Shown here: positions 8,526 to 17,354 of the stretch, one piece after another
Numbering within the stretch: the stretch's first letter is position 1
How the letters are laid out: the number at the start of each line of letters is the position of its first letter
Source: LH-M37 sp965602855
GTDB taxonomy: Bacteria > Pseudomonadota > Gammaproteobacteria > SZUA-229
DNA: 64,000 bases
Direction: 5' to 3'
Assembly: GCA_965602855.1 (NCBI GenBank)
Contig: CBFCZV010000007.1
Location: forward strand, 1-64,000
Notes under the pieces: generated by a model
What the model saw: the letters and a program-made list of their open reading frames with translations, nothing else
Databases searched by the model: none
Told to the model about the DNA's origin: nothing
Made by a program: the position numbers and the translations under genes

Positions 8526-8559
8526 AGGGGTAAAATATTTTTATATATACAGATATGAA

Positions 8560-9009
8560 TTAATCAGGTCTATTGATTTTCATTCCGGGTTTTTTGCCAT
8601 GCATGCGCGCAACGTGTTCTTTAAAACCGTCGAGGATTTCAATGTCGCCATCATATATGTAGCTGGCGATTTTTTCAGCATCTTCTCTGACGATTGGGAT
8701 GGGCGGCATAATCTTAAATTTACGAATCGCCCCGAGCATCAGGCTTTTGTCGGCAGCCTGTTTTTCTGTCCAGTCAGCTACTGCGGTAACAAAAGAGGCC
8801 TTGTCAGGGTGGTAAGGCATATAGTGTAGCCTGATAGCAGCAACCGGTGGTGCTAGACGTTTATTCATGTCCATGCCACCGGTGGCACCATGGCAGCTAG
8901 AGCAAAGTTTCTTGTATAATTTTTCGCCATCTTTATTCGCGTCGCCTGCCAGTGCTGCCTGCGGTAGAAGAGAAAGGGATAATAGTAAAAATGATGATGT
9001 GATTTTCAT
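8560..9009 (-). CDS. Periplasmic monoheme cytochrome c
   Basis: A 149-residue protein with a clear Sec signal peptide (MKITSSFLLLSLSLLPQAALA) and one heme-binding CSSCH near residue 35 in the mature protein, with KLYKKL before it. Candidate axial methionines occur in the segment around FKIMPPIPI. It is most like small class I cytochromes that shuttle electrons in the periplasm. The open frame continues 18 codons upstream, but the ATG at 9009 starts the signal peptide and lies about 22 bases after a good -10 box. The C-terminus (KKPGMKINRPD) is unusually basic. No oxidase or reductase partner is adjacent. Confidence 0.85.
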   Translation of the reverse strand: MKITSSFLLLSLSLLPQAALAGDANKDGEKLYKKLCSSCHGATGGMDMNKRLAPPVAAIRLHYMPYHPDKASFVTAVADWTEKQAADKSLMLGAIRKFKIMPPIPIVREDAEKIASYIYDGDIEILDGFKEHVARMHGKKPGMKINRPD

Positions 9010-9037
9010 AATAATTTTTAGTGAAATCTGGTTGTTT

Positions 9038-9063
9038 ATTATAACTTGTATTATTGAATACAA
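9038..9063 (-). promoter_or_regulatory. Promoter with overlapping dyad upstream of cytochrome c
   Basis: On the minus strand a perfect TATAAT (9038-9043) lies about 30 bases before the cytochrome c start. Immediately upstream, TTGTATT and AATACAA form a 7-bp inverted repeat with a four-base spacer (9046-9063). This covers the region where the spacer and -35 would be. The arrangement suggests an operator. It is not an FNR box, and the regulator is unknown. Confidence 0.5.
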
Positions 9064-9075
9064 TAAAAAACTTTA

Positions 9076-9366
9076 TTAGTTTATGGTGCTGGATTCTTTT
9101 TCCTCTAAAAGCACCTGGTTGTCATAGGCGGCAAGAATTTTTACAAAGATACCAATCTCATCATCCTCATCGTTTTCAAATTCATAAGTGTCAGGTTCAG
9201 CGCCGAGTATTTTTTCAAAGCGATCAATTTCATTGGCTAGCTCTGGTTCAAATTTCATCGCCTTCATGTACATATTACGAGCGCTGGTGAGAAATTCATC
9301 ACGAAACTCAGGGTCACGATTGATACGGTCGCGCGTTTCTGATTTTTTTTCATCACTGAGTGGCAT
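9076..9366 (-). CDS. Small acidic conserved hypothetical protein
   Basis: A 96-residue, strongly acidic protein with no signal peptide or membrane helix. The N-terminal half is rich in charged helix (SDEKKSETRDRINRDPEFRD), and an acidic patch FENDEDDEIG follows near residue 63. I do not recognise a family. It lies between the J-domain gene and the cytochrome c gene on the same strand. A terminator follows the J-domain gene, so it probably has its own promoter. Confidence 0.6.
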   Translation of the reverse strand: MPLSDEKKSETRDRINRDPEFRDEFLTSARNMYMKAMKFEPELANEIDRFEKILGAEPDTYEFENDEDDEIGIFVKILAAYDNQVLLEEKESSTIN

Positions 9367-9462
9367 GGTGTTTCTCCAAAATCTGTTTGCTGGCAGACTG
9401 AATGATTGTGTTTTACGTTTTGGTTTCAGTCAATTGTAGATATTATGACATTGTAGCGTGGT

Positions 9463-9481
9463 ATAAAAACCCCGAAGGTTT
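9463..9481 (-). terminator. Short intrinsic terminator after the J-domain gene
   Basis: On the minus strand AAACC, a TTCGG loop and GGTTT form a 5-bp stem followed by further T and A. It lies a few bases after the stop codon of the J-domain gene. The stem is short, so termination may be partial. Confidence 0.55.
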
Positions 9482-9487
9482 GTGGAG

Positions 9488-9970
9488 TTAGCTGAGTAGC
9501 GTATCTTTGGCCTGATTGAGCTGTGCAGCCAGATAATCTGAACCACCGCGATCAGGGTGAACCTTCTGCATCATGCGCTTGTGTGCTTTGGTTATTTCTT
9601 CTTTGCTGGCATCGGGCTCAAGACCAAGAATATCGTAAGCCTGTTTCTGGGTCATGGCAGATTGAGTTGTAGCCTGTTGATTGCCCTGTTGTTGGTTCGC
9701 ATTGCCTGTCTGCTCACGAACTTTATTGATGATTGGCAGGTAGCGCAGCAGCTGAGCCGCTTTGGGAAGCAAGGCAACTGCACCGGTTATAGCCGCAGTG
9801 ATGAAATTAAGCCGACCAGTTACAGCGAGAAAACCAAGTACAGCAATGGCACTGCCAGCCACCGTCCAGATAACCAGCTTCTTTTTTTCTTCACCCTTGG
9901 CCTTTTTGATTTTGAACCACATCAAATAAGCAATGGCTGCAATAGCGAGAATAATGATGAAACGTGACAT
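9488..9970 (-). CDS. Membrane-anchored J-domain co-chaperone
   Basis: A 160-residue protein with an N-terminal membrane helix (residues 2-18), a second hydrophobic stretch near 33-50 and a possible third near 57-68, then a Gln/Asn-rich linker (NANQQQGNQQATTQ). The C-terminal J-domain (about 105-160) carries the essential HPD motif (VHPDRGG). This resembles Pam18/DjlA-like architecture with the J-domain at the C-terminus facing the cytoplasm, where it would stimulate DnaK. The usual G/F and zinc-finger regions of DnaJ are absent. It is divergent from the DUF924 gene. Confidence 0.83.
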   Translation of the reverse strand: MSRFIIILAIAAIAYLMWFKIKKAKGEEKKKLVIWTVAGSAIAVLGFLAVTGRLNFITAAITGAVALLPKAAQLLRYLPIINKVREQTGNANQQQGNQQATTQSAMTQKQAYDILGLEPDASKEEITKAHKRMMQKVHPDRGGSDYLAAQLNQAKDTLLS

Positions 9971-10034
9971 GGGTGTCGATTATACGGCGGATATGGTTTT
10001 TGGTGAAATATAAATCTCGACCTATAATGCAGCT

Positions 10035-10640
10035 ATGAACGAGACTATCGAAAAAATACTGGAATATTGGTTTGGCGGATTTCCAGATGCCTATAGTGCC
10101 GACCTTACGTGTCAGAAAATGTGGTTTGAAGAAGGCCATAAATATGATCAGGAGATATTTATCAATTTTGGTGCCGTCTATCAGCGTGCTATAGAAGGTG
10201 AGCTGGAACATTGGCTGGATATGCCTAGAGGACGATTGGCTGTAATTATATTGCTGGATCAGTTCTCGCGTCATATCCATCGCGGTTATCCTGAAGCATT
10301 CTCGCAGGATGAAAAAGCCCAGACAATCTGTCTTGAAGGTATTGGTGCTGGTGATGATTTGAACCTGCACCCTGTTGAACGCGGCTTTTTTTATCTACCA
10401 CTGGAACACGCGGAAGACATGGAAAAACAAAAGTGGAGTGTGCAGGCCTACAATCAATTACTCGCTGATGTGCCAGAATCTCATCAGCAGTCGTACAGGG
10501 AAATGCTGGAATGGGCGATGAAGCATCATTATGTTATTGACTGCTTTGGTCGTTTCCCTGAGCTTAATGAAATTCTTGGTAGGGAAGGTACAGCGGAAGA
10601 ACTAAAATTTATCGAGAATGAGGGGTTTTCTTTTTTGTAG
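10035..10640 (+). CDS. DUF924 family protein
   Basis: A 201-residue all-helical protein. It begins with the ILEYWFGG motif, contains RGRLAVIILLDQFSRHIHRG near residues 64-83 and LEHAEDMEKQ near 124-133, and has FGRFPELNEILGREGTAEE near the C-terminus. These are the diagnostic motifs of DUF924, a TPR-like family that is widespread but functionally undefined. The length matches the family. It is divergent from the J-domain gene and ends two bases before the convergent acyl-CoA ligase stop codon. Confidence 0.88.
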   Translation: MNETIEKILEYWFGGFPDAYSADLTCQKMWFEEGHKYDQEIFINFGAVYQRAIEGELEHWLDMPRGRLAVIILLDQFSRHIHRGYPEAFSQDEKAQTICLEGIGAGDDLNLHPVERGFFYLPLEHAEDMEKQKWSVQAYNQLLADVPESHQQSYREMLEWAMKHHYVIDCFGRFPELNEILGREGTAEELKFIENEGFSFL

Positions 10641-10642
10641 GA

Positions 10643-12313
10643 TTAATGTTCGATATATTTGTCCCTTAGTTCCCTACGTAAAATTTTACCGACATTGGTT
10701 TTGGGTAGTTCATTAGCGAAGATGATCGTTCTTGGTATCTTGTAGGCAGTAAGGTTTTCACGGCAAAAGGTTTTAATTGCGTCTTCTGTTAAATCGGGGT
10801 TTTTCTTAACGATTATGGCCATTACAGACTCTCCACTTTTTTCATCGGGCTTGCCCACAACTCCGACTTCCAGAACATCGGGGTGTTCTGAAATAGTGCT
10901 TTCTATTTCATTGGGAAAAACGTTGAAGCCGGAAACTAAAATCATGTCTTTTTTTCGATCAACAATTTTTACAAAACCATCTTTATTCATAATGCCGATA
11001 TCACCTGTATGCAACCAGCCATCGGCGCTGAGTACGTTGGCGGTTTCTCTGGGACGTTGCCAGTAGCCCTGCATAACCTGAGGGCCGCGTATGCAGATTT
11101 CACCCTGATCACCAATTTTAAGTTCGTTCCAGCCGTCATCCTGAATGGTGACTTCAGTTGATGAAATTGGCAGGCCAATCATACCGTTGTAGTCTTCCAG
11201 GTCCATCGGATTCATGCAGGCGGCGGGTGAGGTCTCAGTCAGGCCATATGCTTCAATTAACGTGCCGCCTGTTGTTTCTTTCCAGCGTTGTGCAACTGAG
11301 TGTTGTACCGACATACCACCACCAAGTGTCGCTAAAATCTTTGAGAAATCTACATCCTGAAATTCAGGATGATTGAGCAGGCCATTAAATAAAGTATTAA
11401 CGCCAGTGATTGCGGCAAACTTCAGGTTTTTGATTTCTTTTACAAAGCCATTAATGTCACGTGGGTTGGTGATTAAATAATTCATCCAGCCATGCTTCAT
11501 AAAGGTAAGGCAGTTGGCGGTCAGTGAAAAGATATGATAAAGCGGTAATGCGGTAACAATAATTTGTGGCTCATTGCCAAGGGTGTTTTTTATCCAGGCA
11601 GAAGCCTGCTGCACATTTGCGACCATATTTTTATTGGTGAGTACGGCGCCTTTAGAAATACCAGTTGTGCCACCAGTGTATTGCAGAAAAGCAATATCGT
11701 AATGATTGCAGGGCACGGTTTCGAAACGATGTTGTGAACCCAACTTGAGTGCCTGTTTGAACATAACAGAATTGGGTAGTGAATAAGCGGGCACCATTCT
11801 TTTTATATATTTAATCACCAGATTAATAATGGCTGATTTTGGAAATGGCAGCATGTCACCTATACGAGTAACGATTATATTTTTAATGCATGTTTCTTCA
11901 ACGATCTGATCGAGTGTATTGCAGAAATTTTCAACGATGATGATGGTTTCTGCGCCAGAATCAATAAGCTGGTGCTTAAGTTCGCGTGAAGTGTATAAAG
12001 GATTGGTATTAACTACGACAAGACCGGCGCGAAGAATGGCAAAAATGGCAATGGGGTTTTGTAGCAGATTAGGCATCATTACCGCGACACGGTCACCTTT
12101 TTTAAGGCCAAGGTCGTTTCTCAGATAAGCGCCCAGCTGTGAAGTATATTCTTTAAGCTCGCTGTAACTTATGGTTTTTCCAAAATTGGAGAAGGCAGGT
12201 AGATTTGAGTATTTTTCAACACTTTTATCAAAGACTTCAGCAACAGAGGCAAACTCATCGATAGAGATGTTTTCAGGGATGCCTTCCGGGTAGCTATTTA
12301 ACCAGGGCTTCAT
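10643..12313 (-). CDS. fadD: Long-chain fatty-acid--CoA ligase
   Basis: A 556-residue ANL-superfamily adenylate-forming enzyme that activates fatty acids to acyl-CoA through an acyl-AMP. Visible motifs: the AMP-binding loop YTGGTTGISKGA (about residue 212), AYGLTETSPA (about 353), the hinge region DGWLHTGDIG and KIVDRKKDMILVSGFNVFP, and the catalytic-lysine motif PKTNVGKILRREL near the C-terminus. The length and motifs fit FadD closely, though chain-length preference is not readable. It lies 75 bp downstream of a TatT-type TRAP transporter on the same strand, which suggests that the imported substrate is a carboxylic acid activated here. Confidence 0.92.
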   Translation of the reverse strand: MKPWLNSYPEGIPENISIDEFASVAEVFDKSVEKYSNLPAFSNFGKTISYSELKEYTSQLGAYLRNDLGLKKGDRVAVMMPNLLQNPIAIFAILRAGLVVVNTNPLYTSRELKHQLIDSGAETIIIVENFCNTLDQIVEETCIKNIIVTRIGDMLPFPKSAIINLVIKYIKRMVPAYSLPNSVMFKQALKLGSQHRFETVPCNHYDIAFLQYTGGTTGISKGAVLTNKNMVANVQQASAWIKNTLGNEPQIIVTALPLYHIFSLTANCLTFMKHGWMNYLITNPRDINGFVKEIKNLKFAAITGVNTLFNGLLNHPEFQDVDFSKILATLGGGMSVQHSVAQRWKETTGGTLIEAYGLTETSPAACMNPMDLEDYNGMIGLPISSTEVTIQDDGWNELKIGDQGEICIRGPQVMQGYWQRPRETANVLSADGWLHTGDIGIMNKDGFVKIVDRKKDMILVSGFNVFPNEIESTISEHPDVLEVGVVGKPDEKSGESVMAIIVKKNPDLTEDAIKTFCRENLTAYKIPRTIIFANELPKTNVGKILRRELRDKYIEH

Positions 12314-12388
12314 ATCTTTCTCATTTAATGTCAGCTAAATTCCTTGTTGCTAGGATAACGTGTATAAATTTTAATTTCACCTGATTTA

Positions 12389-13651
12389 TCAGTCTTTCCA
12401 CCATAGAGAAAGCCCAGGGATGTAGGTAATAATCATCAGCCAGATAAACATCAACAGTAAAAAAGGCAAGGTCGATTTGAAAAGTTTAACAATCGGCTGT
12501 TTGAAGCGTTCACTGGCAATAAAGAGGTTGATGCCCATGGGTGGTGTCGAGTAACCGATTTCAAGATTGGCGAGAAAAATAACGCCGAGATGCACGGGGT
12601 CGATGCCATAACGTGTGGCGATTGGCAGAATAATTGGCACAACCACAACAATGGCAGAGAAGATGTCCATCATTGCGCCGACCACAAGCAGGAATAGATT
12701 GAGCAATAATAAGAACTGAAGTTTGCTATCGATGTGCTGCTCTAAAAATCCCATAACTTTCATTGGAATTTGTGCGTCGATTAATAAATTGGTGAGTCCG
12801 AGTGCGATCAGTAAAATAATCAGCAGGCTGCCAAATAATATGCTGGCCTCAATCAATATGGGAAATAACTGTTTGCGTAAATTTATCTGACGATAAATCA
12901 CTGTTTCGATAATTAGTACATAGCCAGCGGTGACAGCGGCGGCTTCCATGATGGAAACAAAGCCACCAAAAATGCCCGCGATGATGGCAACAGGCATCAT
13001 AAGATCCCAGAAGGCACCACGAATGCTGCTGATGAGTGCAGGTAGTTTGAATTCAATGCGCTCTACGGAGTGCTGATGTCCCATGAATATGCTGTAAATG
13101 GCCAGCATGAGCATGAGCAAAAGCCCAGGAACAACACCAGCCATAAATAATTGTTCGATGCTGACACCGGCAACAATGCCAAAAATCAAAATGGCCAGAC
13201 TGGGTGGGAACAGCAGACCCAGAGAGCCGGAGGTGGTGAGCAGTCCGAGTGAAAAGTTTTTTCTATAGCCCTCATTTTTTAGTATTGGGTAGAGCAGACC
13301 ACCGAGCGCAAGAATGGTGACACCGGAAGCGCCAGAGAACATGGTAAAAAAAGCACAGGCTCCGATGGCTGCAATGGCGATACCGCCGGGCAGCCAGCAG
13401 AAAGCAGCGCGAAAGAAAACCACCAGCCTTTGTGCGGCACCACCGGAAGTCATGATTGTGCCAGCGAGTATAAAGAGTGGCAGTGCAATCATGTTGGGTG
13501 AAGCAGCCAGTCGATTCATTTCGATGATGAGTAGATCCGGGCTGAGATCTGAAGTCTGGCTGGCCAGTAAGCCTCCCGCGGCTAGTGCTGCAAACAATGG
13601 CACACCCAGTAAGGTAATGATAACCAGAAGAATGACGGCCAAGGTAATCAT
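12389..13651 (-). CDS. dctM: TRAP transporter large permease (DctM family)
   Basis: A 420-residue membrane protein with about twelve hydrophobic segments. Conserved DctM features include the N-terminal ALAAGG repeat region, SGASGVTILALGGLLYPIL and EIGYSTPPMGINLFIAS. It is the transporting subunit of a tripartite ATP-independent periplasmic system driven by an ion gradient. Its start overlaps the end of dctQ by four bases, so the two are translationally coupled. It belongs to the TatT-associated TRAP group because of the lipoprotein gene upstream. Confidence 0.92.
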   Translation of the reverse strand: MITLAVILLVIITLLGVPLFAALAAGGLLASQTSDLSPDLLIIEMNRLAASPNMIALPLFILAGTIMTSGGAAQRLVVFFRAAFCWLPGGIAIAAIGACAFFTMFSGASGVTILALGGLLYPILKNEGYRKNFSLGLLTTSGSLGLLFPPSLAILIFGIVAGVSIEQLFMAGVVPGLLLMLMLAIYSIFMGHQHSVERIEFKLPALISSIRGAFWDLMMPVAIIAGIFGGFVSIMEAAAVTAGYVLIIETVIYRQINLRKQLFPILIEASILFGSLLIILLIALGLTNLLIDAQIPMKVMGFLEQHIDSKLQFLLLLNLFLLVVGAMMDIFSAIVVVVPIILPIATRYGIDPVHLGVIFLANLEIGYSTPPMGINLFIASERFKQPIVKLFKSTLPFLLLMFIWLMIITYIPGLSLWWKD

Positions 13652-14121
13652 TGTTCTGGTATCGGGCAGACAGGTTTAAAGCAAAGAATAAAAAAGTGCA
13701 GACTGAGCAAAGCAAAGCCCAGTGGATAGATTAGTGTGAATGGTAATGTCCAGCGTTCATTGGCGGGCGCGTATTGCCATTCATCCAGGCAAAACATTAC
13801 GGCGGGATAGCATAACGTGGCGCAGACTAGCGCAGTGAAAACCCATAGTGGGACGCAGAGTTGGTCTAGTAATCTTTTGCTCAGTAATGGCGAGAGGGCG
13901 TCAATTCTGATATGGCGTAGTTGCGGCGTTGCCAGTACCGCACCCATGGCACCACAGACTAGTAATAAATGCCGATTGATGATTTCAATTTCAGGAAAGC
14001 CAAAATCCAGTGTGTTGCGAATAATGATCTGAAAAATGGAGAGTGCCAGTATTAAAAAAAGGCTGCTTGCGGCAATCCAGCTTTCCAGAATGATCAGTTT
14101 TTTTTCTAAAGTGGCTAGCAA
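13648..14121 (-). CDS. dctQ: TRAP transporter small permease (DctQ family)
   Basis: A 157-residue protein with four transmembrane helices (about 12-35, 50-70, 90-115 and 128-150). The segment FPEIEIINRHLLLVCGAMGAVLAT followed by HIRIDALSPLL is typical of DctQ. It partners DctM in the membrane. It lies 9 bp after dctP and overlaps dctM. Confidence 0.9.
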   Translation of the reverse strand: MLATLEKKLIILESWIAASSLFLILALSIFQIIIRNTLDFGFPEIEIINRHLLLVCGAMGAVLATPQLRHIRIDALSPLLSKRLLDQLCVPLWVFTALVCATLCYPAVMFCLDEWQYAPANERWTLPFTLIYPLGFALLSLHFFILCFKPVCPIPEQ

Positions 14122-14130
14122 GTTGCGAAG

Positions 14131-15153
14131 CTATTTTTTTGAGGCTTGTTCAGCACGATATTGATCCAGCAAGCCACGAGCTTTGTTGGAAAAACTGGCC
14201 GGAATGTAATCAGTTTCCTGCAAATGTTTGGCGGCTTTATCCCTGATCTTGATGAATTTTTTCATGTCTTCATCGTTCCAGTCCCAGAGAAATTTAATAC
14301 CAAAGCGTTCAAGAAGATTACGGCTTCTTATATTTTCAAAACGGGCGTTCTTGCGAACTTTATCGCTCATGATTTTGCCGGTGGTTTTTAATAACTGTTG
14401 AAGGTCTTCGGGCAATTTGTCGAAAAAGCGATTACTGATAACCAGACCACCGATGGCATTGGTGACGGCGATGTTGGTGCTGTATTTGAGTTTGGTGTGC
14501 CACTGTAAACCAATAGCGCCGAAGGTGGAAATATAAACCGTGTCGATGCTGCCGTGTTTGGCTGAAAGTTGCGAGTACACGTCGATGATAGAAAGTGGCA
14601 CTGGTGAAATATCAGCAGCTTTAAAAAAAGCTTCGCCTAATGGGTCGCCCTGCCATAACCAGATGCGGCTTTTCTTCATGTCTTCAATAGACTCAATTTT
14701 ATTTTTTGAGAAAAAATGGATAAAGCCAACTTCCGGCCAGCCCAGAAGTTCAAAACCGCTTTGTTTAAAACCAGTTTCAATTTCCGGCATTAACTGGTCA
14801 CGGACGTAATCTGATTCGTTGGTGTTTTTAAACAGGAAAGGCATTTCCAGAACACGTGCTGGAGAATAAATTCTGCCAATACCATAGCCTGTAAATAAAC
14901 CACCCTGAAGCTGGTTTTTGCGAATCTTACGCAATACATCCGGTTCGTCGCCCATGACGCCACCCGAGTACATTTTTACCTTTAAGCGACCTGCACTTTT
15001 TGTTTCGATTTCTTTAACCCAGTTATCCAGTATTTTTGACCAGGCCGTGCCCGTGGGCAGCAGGGTGGCAAATTTCAGCGTGTAGGTTTCTTCGGCAAAA
15101 ACCTGTGATGTAGCCAGTATGCTGATTAATAAAACAAAAGTTCTTAAAACCAT
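14131..15153 (-). CDS. dctP: TRAP transporter periplasmic binding protein (TatT-associated DctP)
   Basis: A 340-residue secreted protein with signal peptide MVLRTFVLLISILATSQVFA. The mature part starts EETYTLKFATLLPTGTAWS and contains the DctP hallmarks MPFLFKN, SRIWLWQGDPLGEAFF and AIGGLVISNRFFDKLP. It binds substrate in the periplasm and delivers it to DctQM. The typical carboxylate-binding Arg could not be assigned with certainty by eye. Its start overlaps the end of the TatT gene by ten bases, which argues that the two work together. Confidence 0.9.
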   Translation of the reverse strand: MVLRTFVLLISILATSQVFAEETYTLKFATLLPTGTAWSKILDNWVKEIETKSAGRLKVKMYSGGVMGDEPDVLRKIRKNQLQGGLFTGYGIGRIYSPARVLEMPFLFKNTNESDYVRDQLMPEIETGFKQSGFELLGWPEVGFIHFFSKNKIESIEDMKKSRIWLWQGDPLGEAFFKAADISPVPLSIIDVYSQLSAKHGSIDTVYISTFGAIGLQWHTKLKYSTNIAVTNAIGGLVISNRFFDKLPEDLQQLLKTTGKIMSDKVRKNARFENIRSRNLLERFGIKFLWDWNDEDMKKFIKIRDKAAKHLQETDYIPASFSNKARGLLDQYRAEQASKK

Positions 15154-16001
15154 TTATCTTCTTCCTTAAGCAACAGTTTTGCTTTACGTTTGGCGATGTT
15201 ATTTAGCAGGGCTAAATCAGGATTCAGATCTTCGGGTGCTTCAATGATTTTTGTCAGGCGGTTATGAAAATCTTCTCTGTCCATTTTTTGTCGTGAAAGA
15301 TATTGTGCCTCTAATAAATCAGCGACCAGTAATTGATCTTCGGTAATTTCGCGTGCACGATCAAAATGTTTTTTGGATTTTTCAAAGTCGCCACCGAACA
15401 TGGGAGAACGGCCTCCGTAGAAAACGCCAAAGTACATATGCGCGCCGCCGTGGTAAAAAGTATCATCCAGTTCCAGAACGCGTTGCATTAAGGCGGTTGG
15501 TTTGGGTAATTCGATCAGGCTTTCAGATCGGTCGCGATTATTGTCTATCCATTTCGCCCAGTTGCTGGCAGTCCAGAATAAAGCGCCAACATCGTCATCG
15601 TCCATTTCCTTTAGCATTTCTTCCAGTTCTTCCATGGAGTTGGTTCTGATGTTTTTGTAGCCATTGACGGCGAGTGCATGCAGTCCATGTTTTAGTCCGC
15701 GCATGTAAAAGTTCACCGCACGCTTGGGTCGATTGTCTTCATTAAAACCGTAGCCAAGACCGTAATAGGCCTGTGCGGCATAGATGCGCAGAGAGTCGTT
15801 ATCGGGGTCGATGTGAATCATGCCTTCCAGCATGTTGAGATTGGTGGGGATGGCGTTTTCGGCCAGCAGCAAATCGGTCTCCTGATTCATGGCGTATATG
15901 CCGCCTTCGATCAGGGGAGTGGATGAGCGAACCAGAATTTGATCCATGGAGCATCCGCCGAGCACGGCGCTAATGAGAAGCAGGAGGGTAAACCTCATCA
16001 T
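15144..16001 (-). CDS. TatT lipoprotein (TRAP-associated TPR protein)
   Basis: A 285-residue lipoprotein (signal MMRFTLLLLISAVLGGC, Cys 17). The body is helical with TPR-like repeats: NDSLRIYAAQAYYGLGYGF, RAVNFYMRGLKHGLHAL and GGAHMYFGVFYGGRSPMFGGDFEKSKKHFDRA. This pattern matches TatT, first described in Treponema pallidum as a trimeric partner of a TRAP binding protein and proposed to handle hydrophobic ligands. Being the first gene of the TRAP operon, and overlapping dctP, supports the assignment. Confidence 0.87.
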   Translation of the reverse strand: MMRFTLLLLISAVLGGCSMDQILVRSSTPLIEGGIYAMNQETDLLLAENAIPTNLNMLEGMIHIDPDNDSLRIYAAQAYYGLGYGFNEDNRPKRAVNFYMRGLKHGLHALAVNGYKNIRTNSMEELEEMLKEMDDDDVGALFWTASNWAKWIDNNRDRSESLIELPKPTALMQRVLELDDTFYHGGAHMYFGVFYGGRSPMFGGDFEKSKKHFDRAREITEDQLLVADLLEAQYLSRQKMDREDFHNRLTKIIEAPEDLNPDLALLNNIAKRKAKLLLKEEDKWF

Positions 16002-16048
16002 GGTATTAATTTATCCTAAATATTTATGGGCATTTGCTTGCCTCAATA

Positions 16049-17278
16049 CTAATGGAAAAACCAGTAACCTGCCATGATTGCAGTGGTTATTCCTGCAGCA
16101 TCAGCGATTAAGGCGCAGGTGATGGCGTGGCGCACGTGGCGTATGCCAACGCTGCCAAAATAAACCGCCAGCACGTAAAAAGTAGTTTCGGTACTGCCTT
16201 GCATAATGGCAGCCAGTGTTGCCGGGAATGAATCCACGCCGTGGGTGCTCATGGTTTCCAGCATCATGGCACGAGCGCCACTGCCGCTGAGTGGTTTCAT
16301 CAGGGCGGTGGGTAGTGCCTGCACAAAGTCAGTATTGAATCCTAGTAGAGTGACCATGTACTCGACACCTACCAGTAAACCATCGAGTACGCCGCTGGTG
16401 CGTAGCACACCAATAGCGACCAGCATGCCGACAAGATAGGGAATCAGCTTGATGGCAACATCGAAACCTTCTTTGGCGCCGTCGATAAAGGCGTCGTAGA
16501 CATTGACCTTTTTCCACCAGCCGTAGCTGAGAAATAGCATGATCAGGCTGAATAGAATCAGGTTGCCCAGCAGGCTGGATACCGATGAAATTTGATCGGC
16601 AGGTTGGCTGAGCAGATAACTGGCCAGGCTGCTCAGTAACAGACAGAAGCCAGCAAAGTAGCTGAGTACGACTCTGTCCAGAAGATTGATTTTCTGCACA
16701 TAGGATACAGCCAGTAAACCCGCCAGTGTTGAAGCGGAAGTAGCGAGCAGAATTGGGATGAAGACGGCTGTTGGGTCAGCGGCACCTTGCTGGGCGCGGT
16801 ACATGAATATGGTGATGGGTAACAGGGTGACCGAAGAGGTATTCAGTACCAGAAACAGAATCTGTGCGTTGCTGGCAGTATCCTTGTTTGGGTTGAGCGT
16901 TTGCATATCCTGCATGGCTTTCAGGCCCATCGGAGTGGCGGCGTTATCCAGACCAAGCATGTTGGCGGCGATGTTCATGGTGATGCTGCCGTGACTGGCG
17001 TGGCCACGTGGGATTTCCGGCATGAGCTTGAGAAATAATGGCTCAAGTCCGCGAGAGAGAATACTGATTAAGCCCGCCTTTTCGGCGATGCGGAAAAAGC
17101 CCAGCCACAGACACAAAACGCCGATCAGGCCGATAGCGACTTCAACGCCCAGGCCGGCCATATCAAATGTTGACTGAACCAGCTCAGCAAAAATCGCGCT
17201 ATGGCCGTTAATCAGCCATTGATAAAGTGCCGCCGCAAAGGAGATGGCAAAAAAGCCAAACCAGATATGTACCAGCAT
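16049..17278 (-). CDS. SpmA-SpmB-like nucleoside-recognition-domain membrane protein
   Basis: A 409-residue membrane protein made of two Gate (nucleoside recognition) domains. The first contains GSITMNIAANMLGLDNAATPMGL (near residue 96) and the second MKPLSGSGARAMMLETMS (near 325), motifs seen in Bacillus SpmA and SpmB respectively. In Gram-negative bacteria this fused form has no sporulation role and its substrate is unknown. The stop codon is 47 bp before the TatT gene on the same strand, so it may be the head of the TRAP-FadD transcript. Confidence 0.85.
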   Translation of the reverse strand: MLVHIWFGFFAISFAAALYQWLINGHSAIFAELVQSTFDMAGLGVEVAIGLIGVLCLWLGFFRIAEKAGLISILSRGLEPLFLKLMPEIPRGHASHGSITMNIAANMLGLDNAATPMGLKAMQDMQTLNPNKDTASNAQILFLVLNTSSVTLLPITIFMYRAQQGAADPTAVFIPILLATSASTLAGLLAVSYVQKINLLDRVVLSYFAGFCLLLSSLASYLLSQPADQISSVSSLLGNLILFSLIMLFLSYGWWKKVNVYDAFIDGAKEGFDVAIKLIPYLVGMLVAIGVLRTSGVLDGLLVGVEYMVTLLGFNTDFVQALPTALMKPLSGSGARAMMLETMSTHGVDSFPATLAAIMQGSTETTFYVLAVYFGSVGIRHVRHAITCALIADAAGITTAIMAGYWFFH

Positions 17279-17354
17279 TCAGCATCCTGAATTAGTTTAT
17301 GAATATCAGGACGAAGAATGCCGTTATTAAGGGCGTAGTGCAACCATCAGTTAG

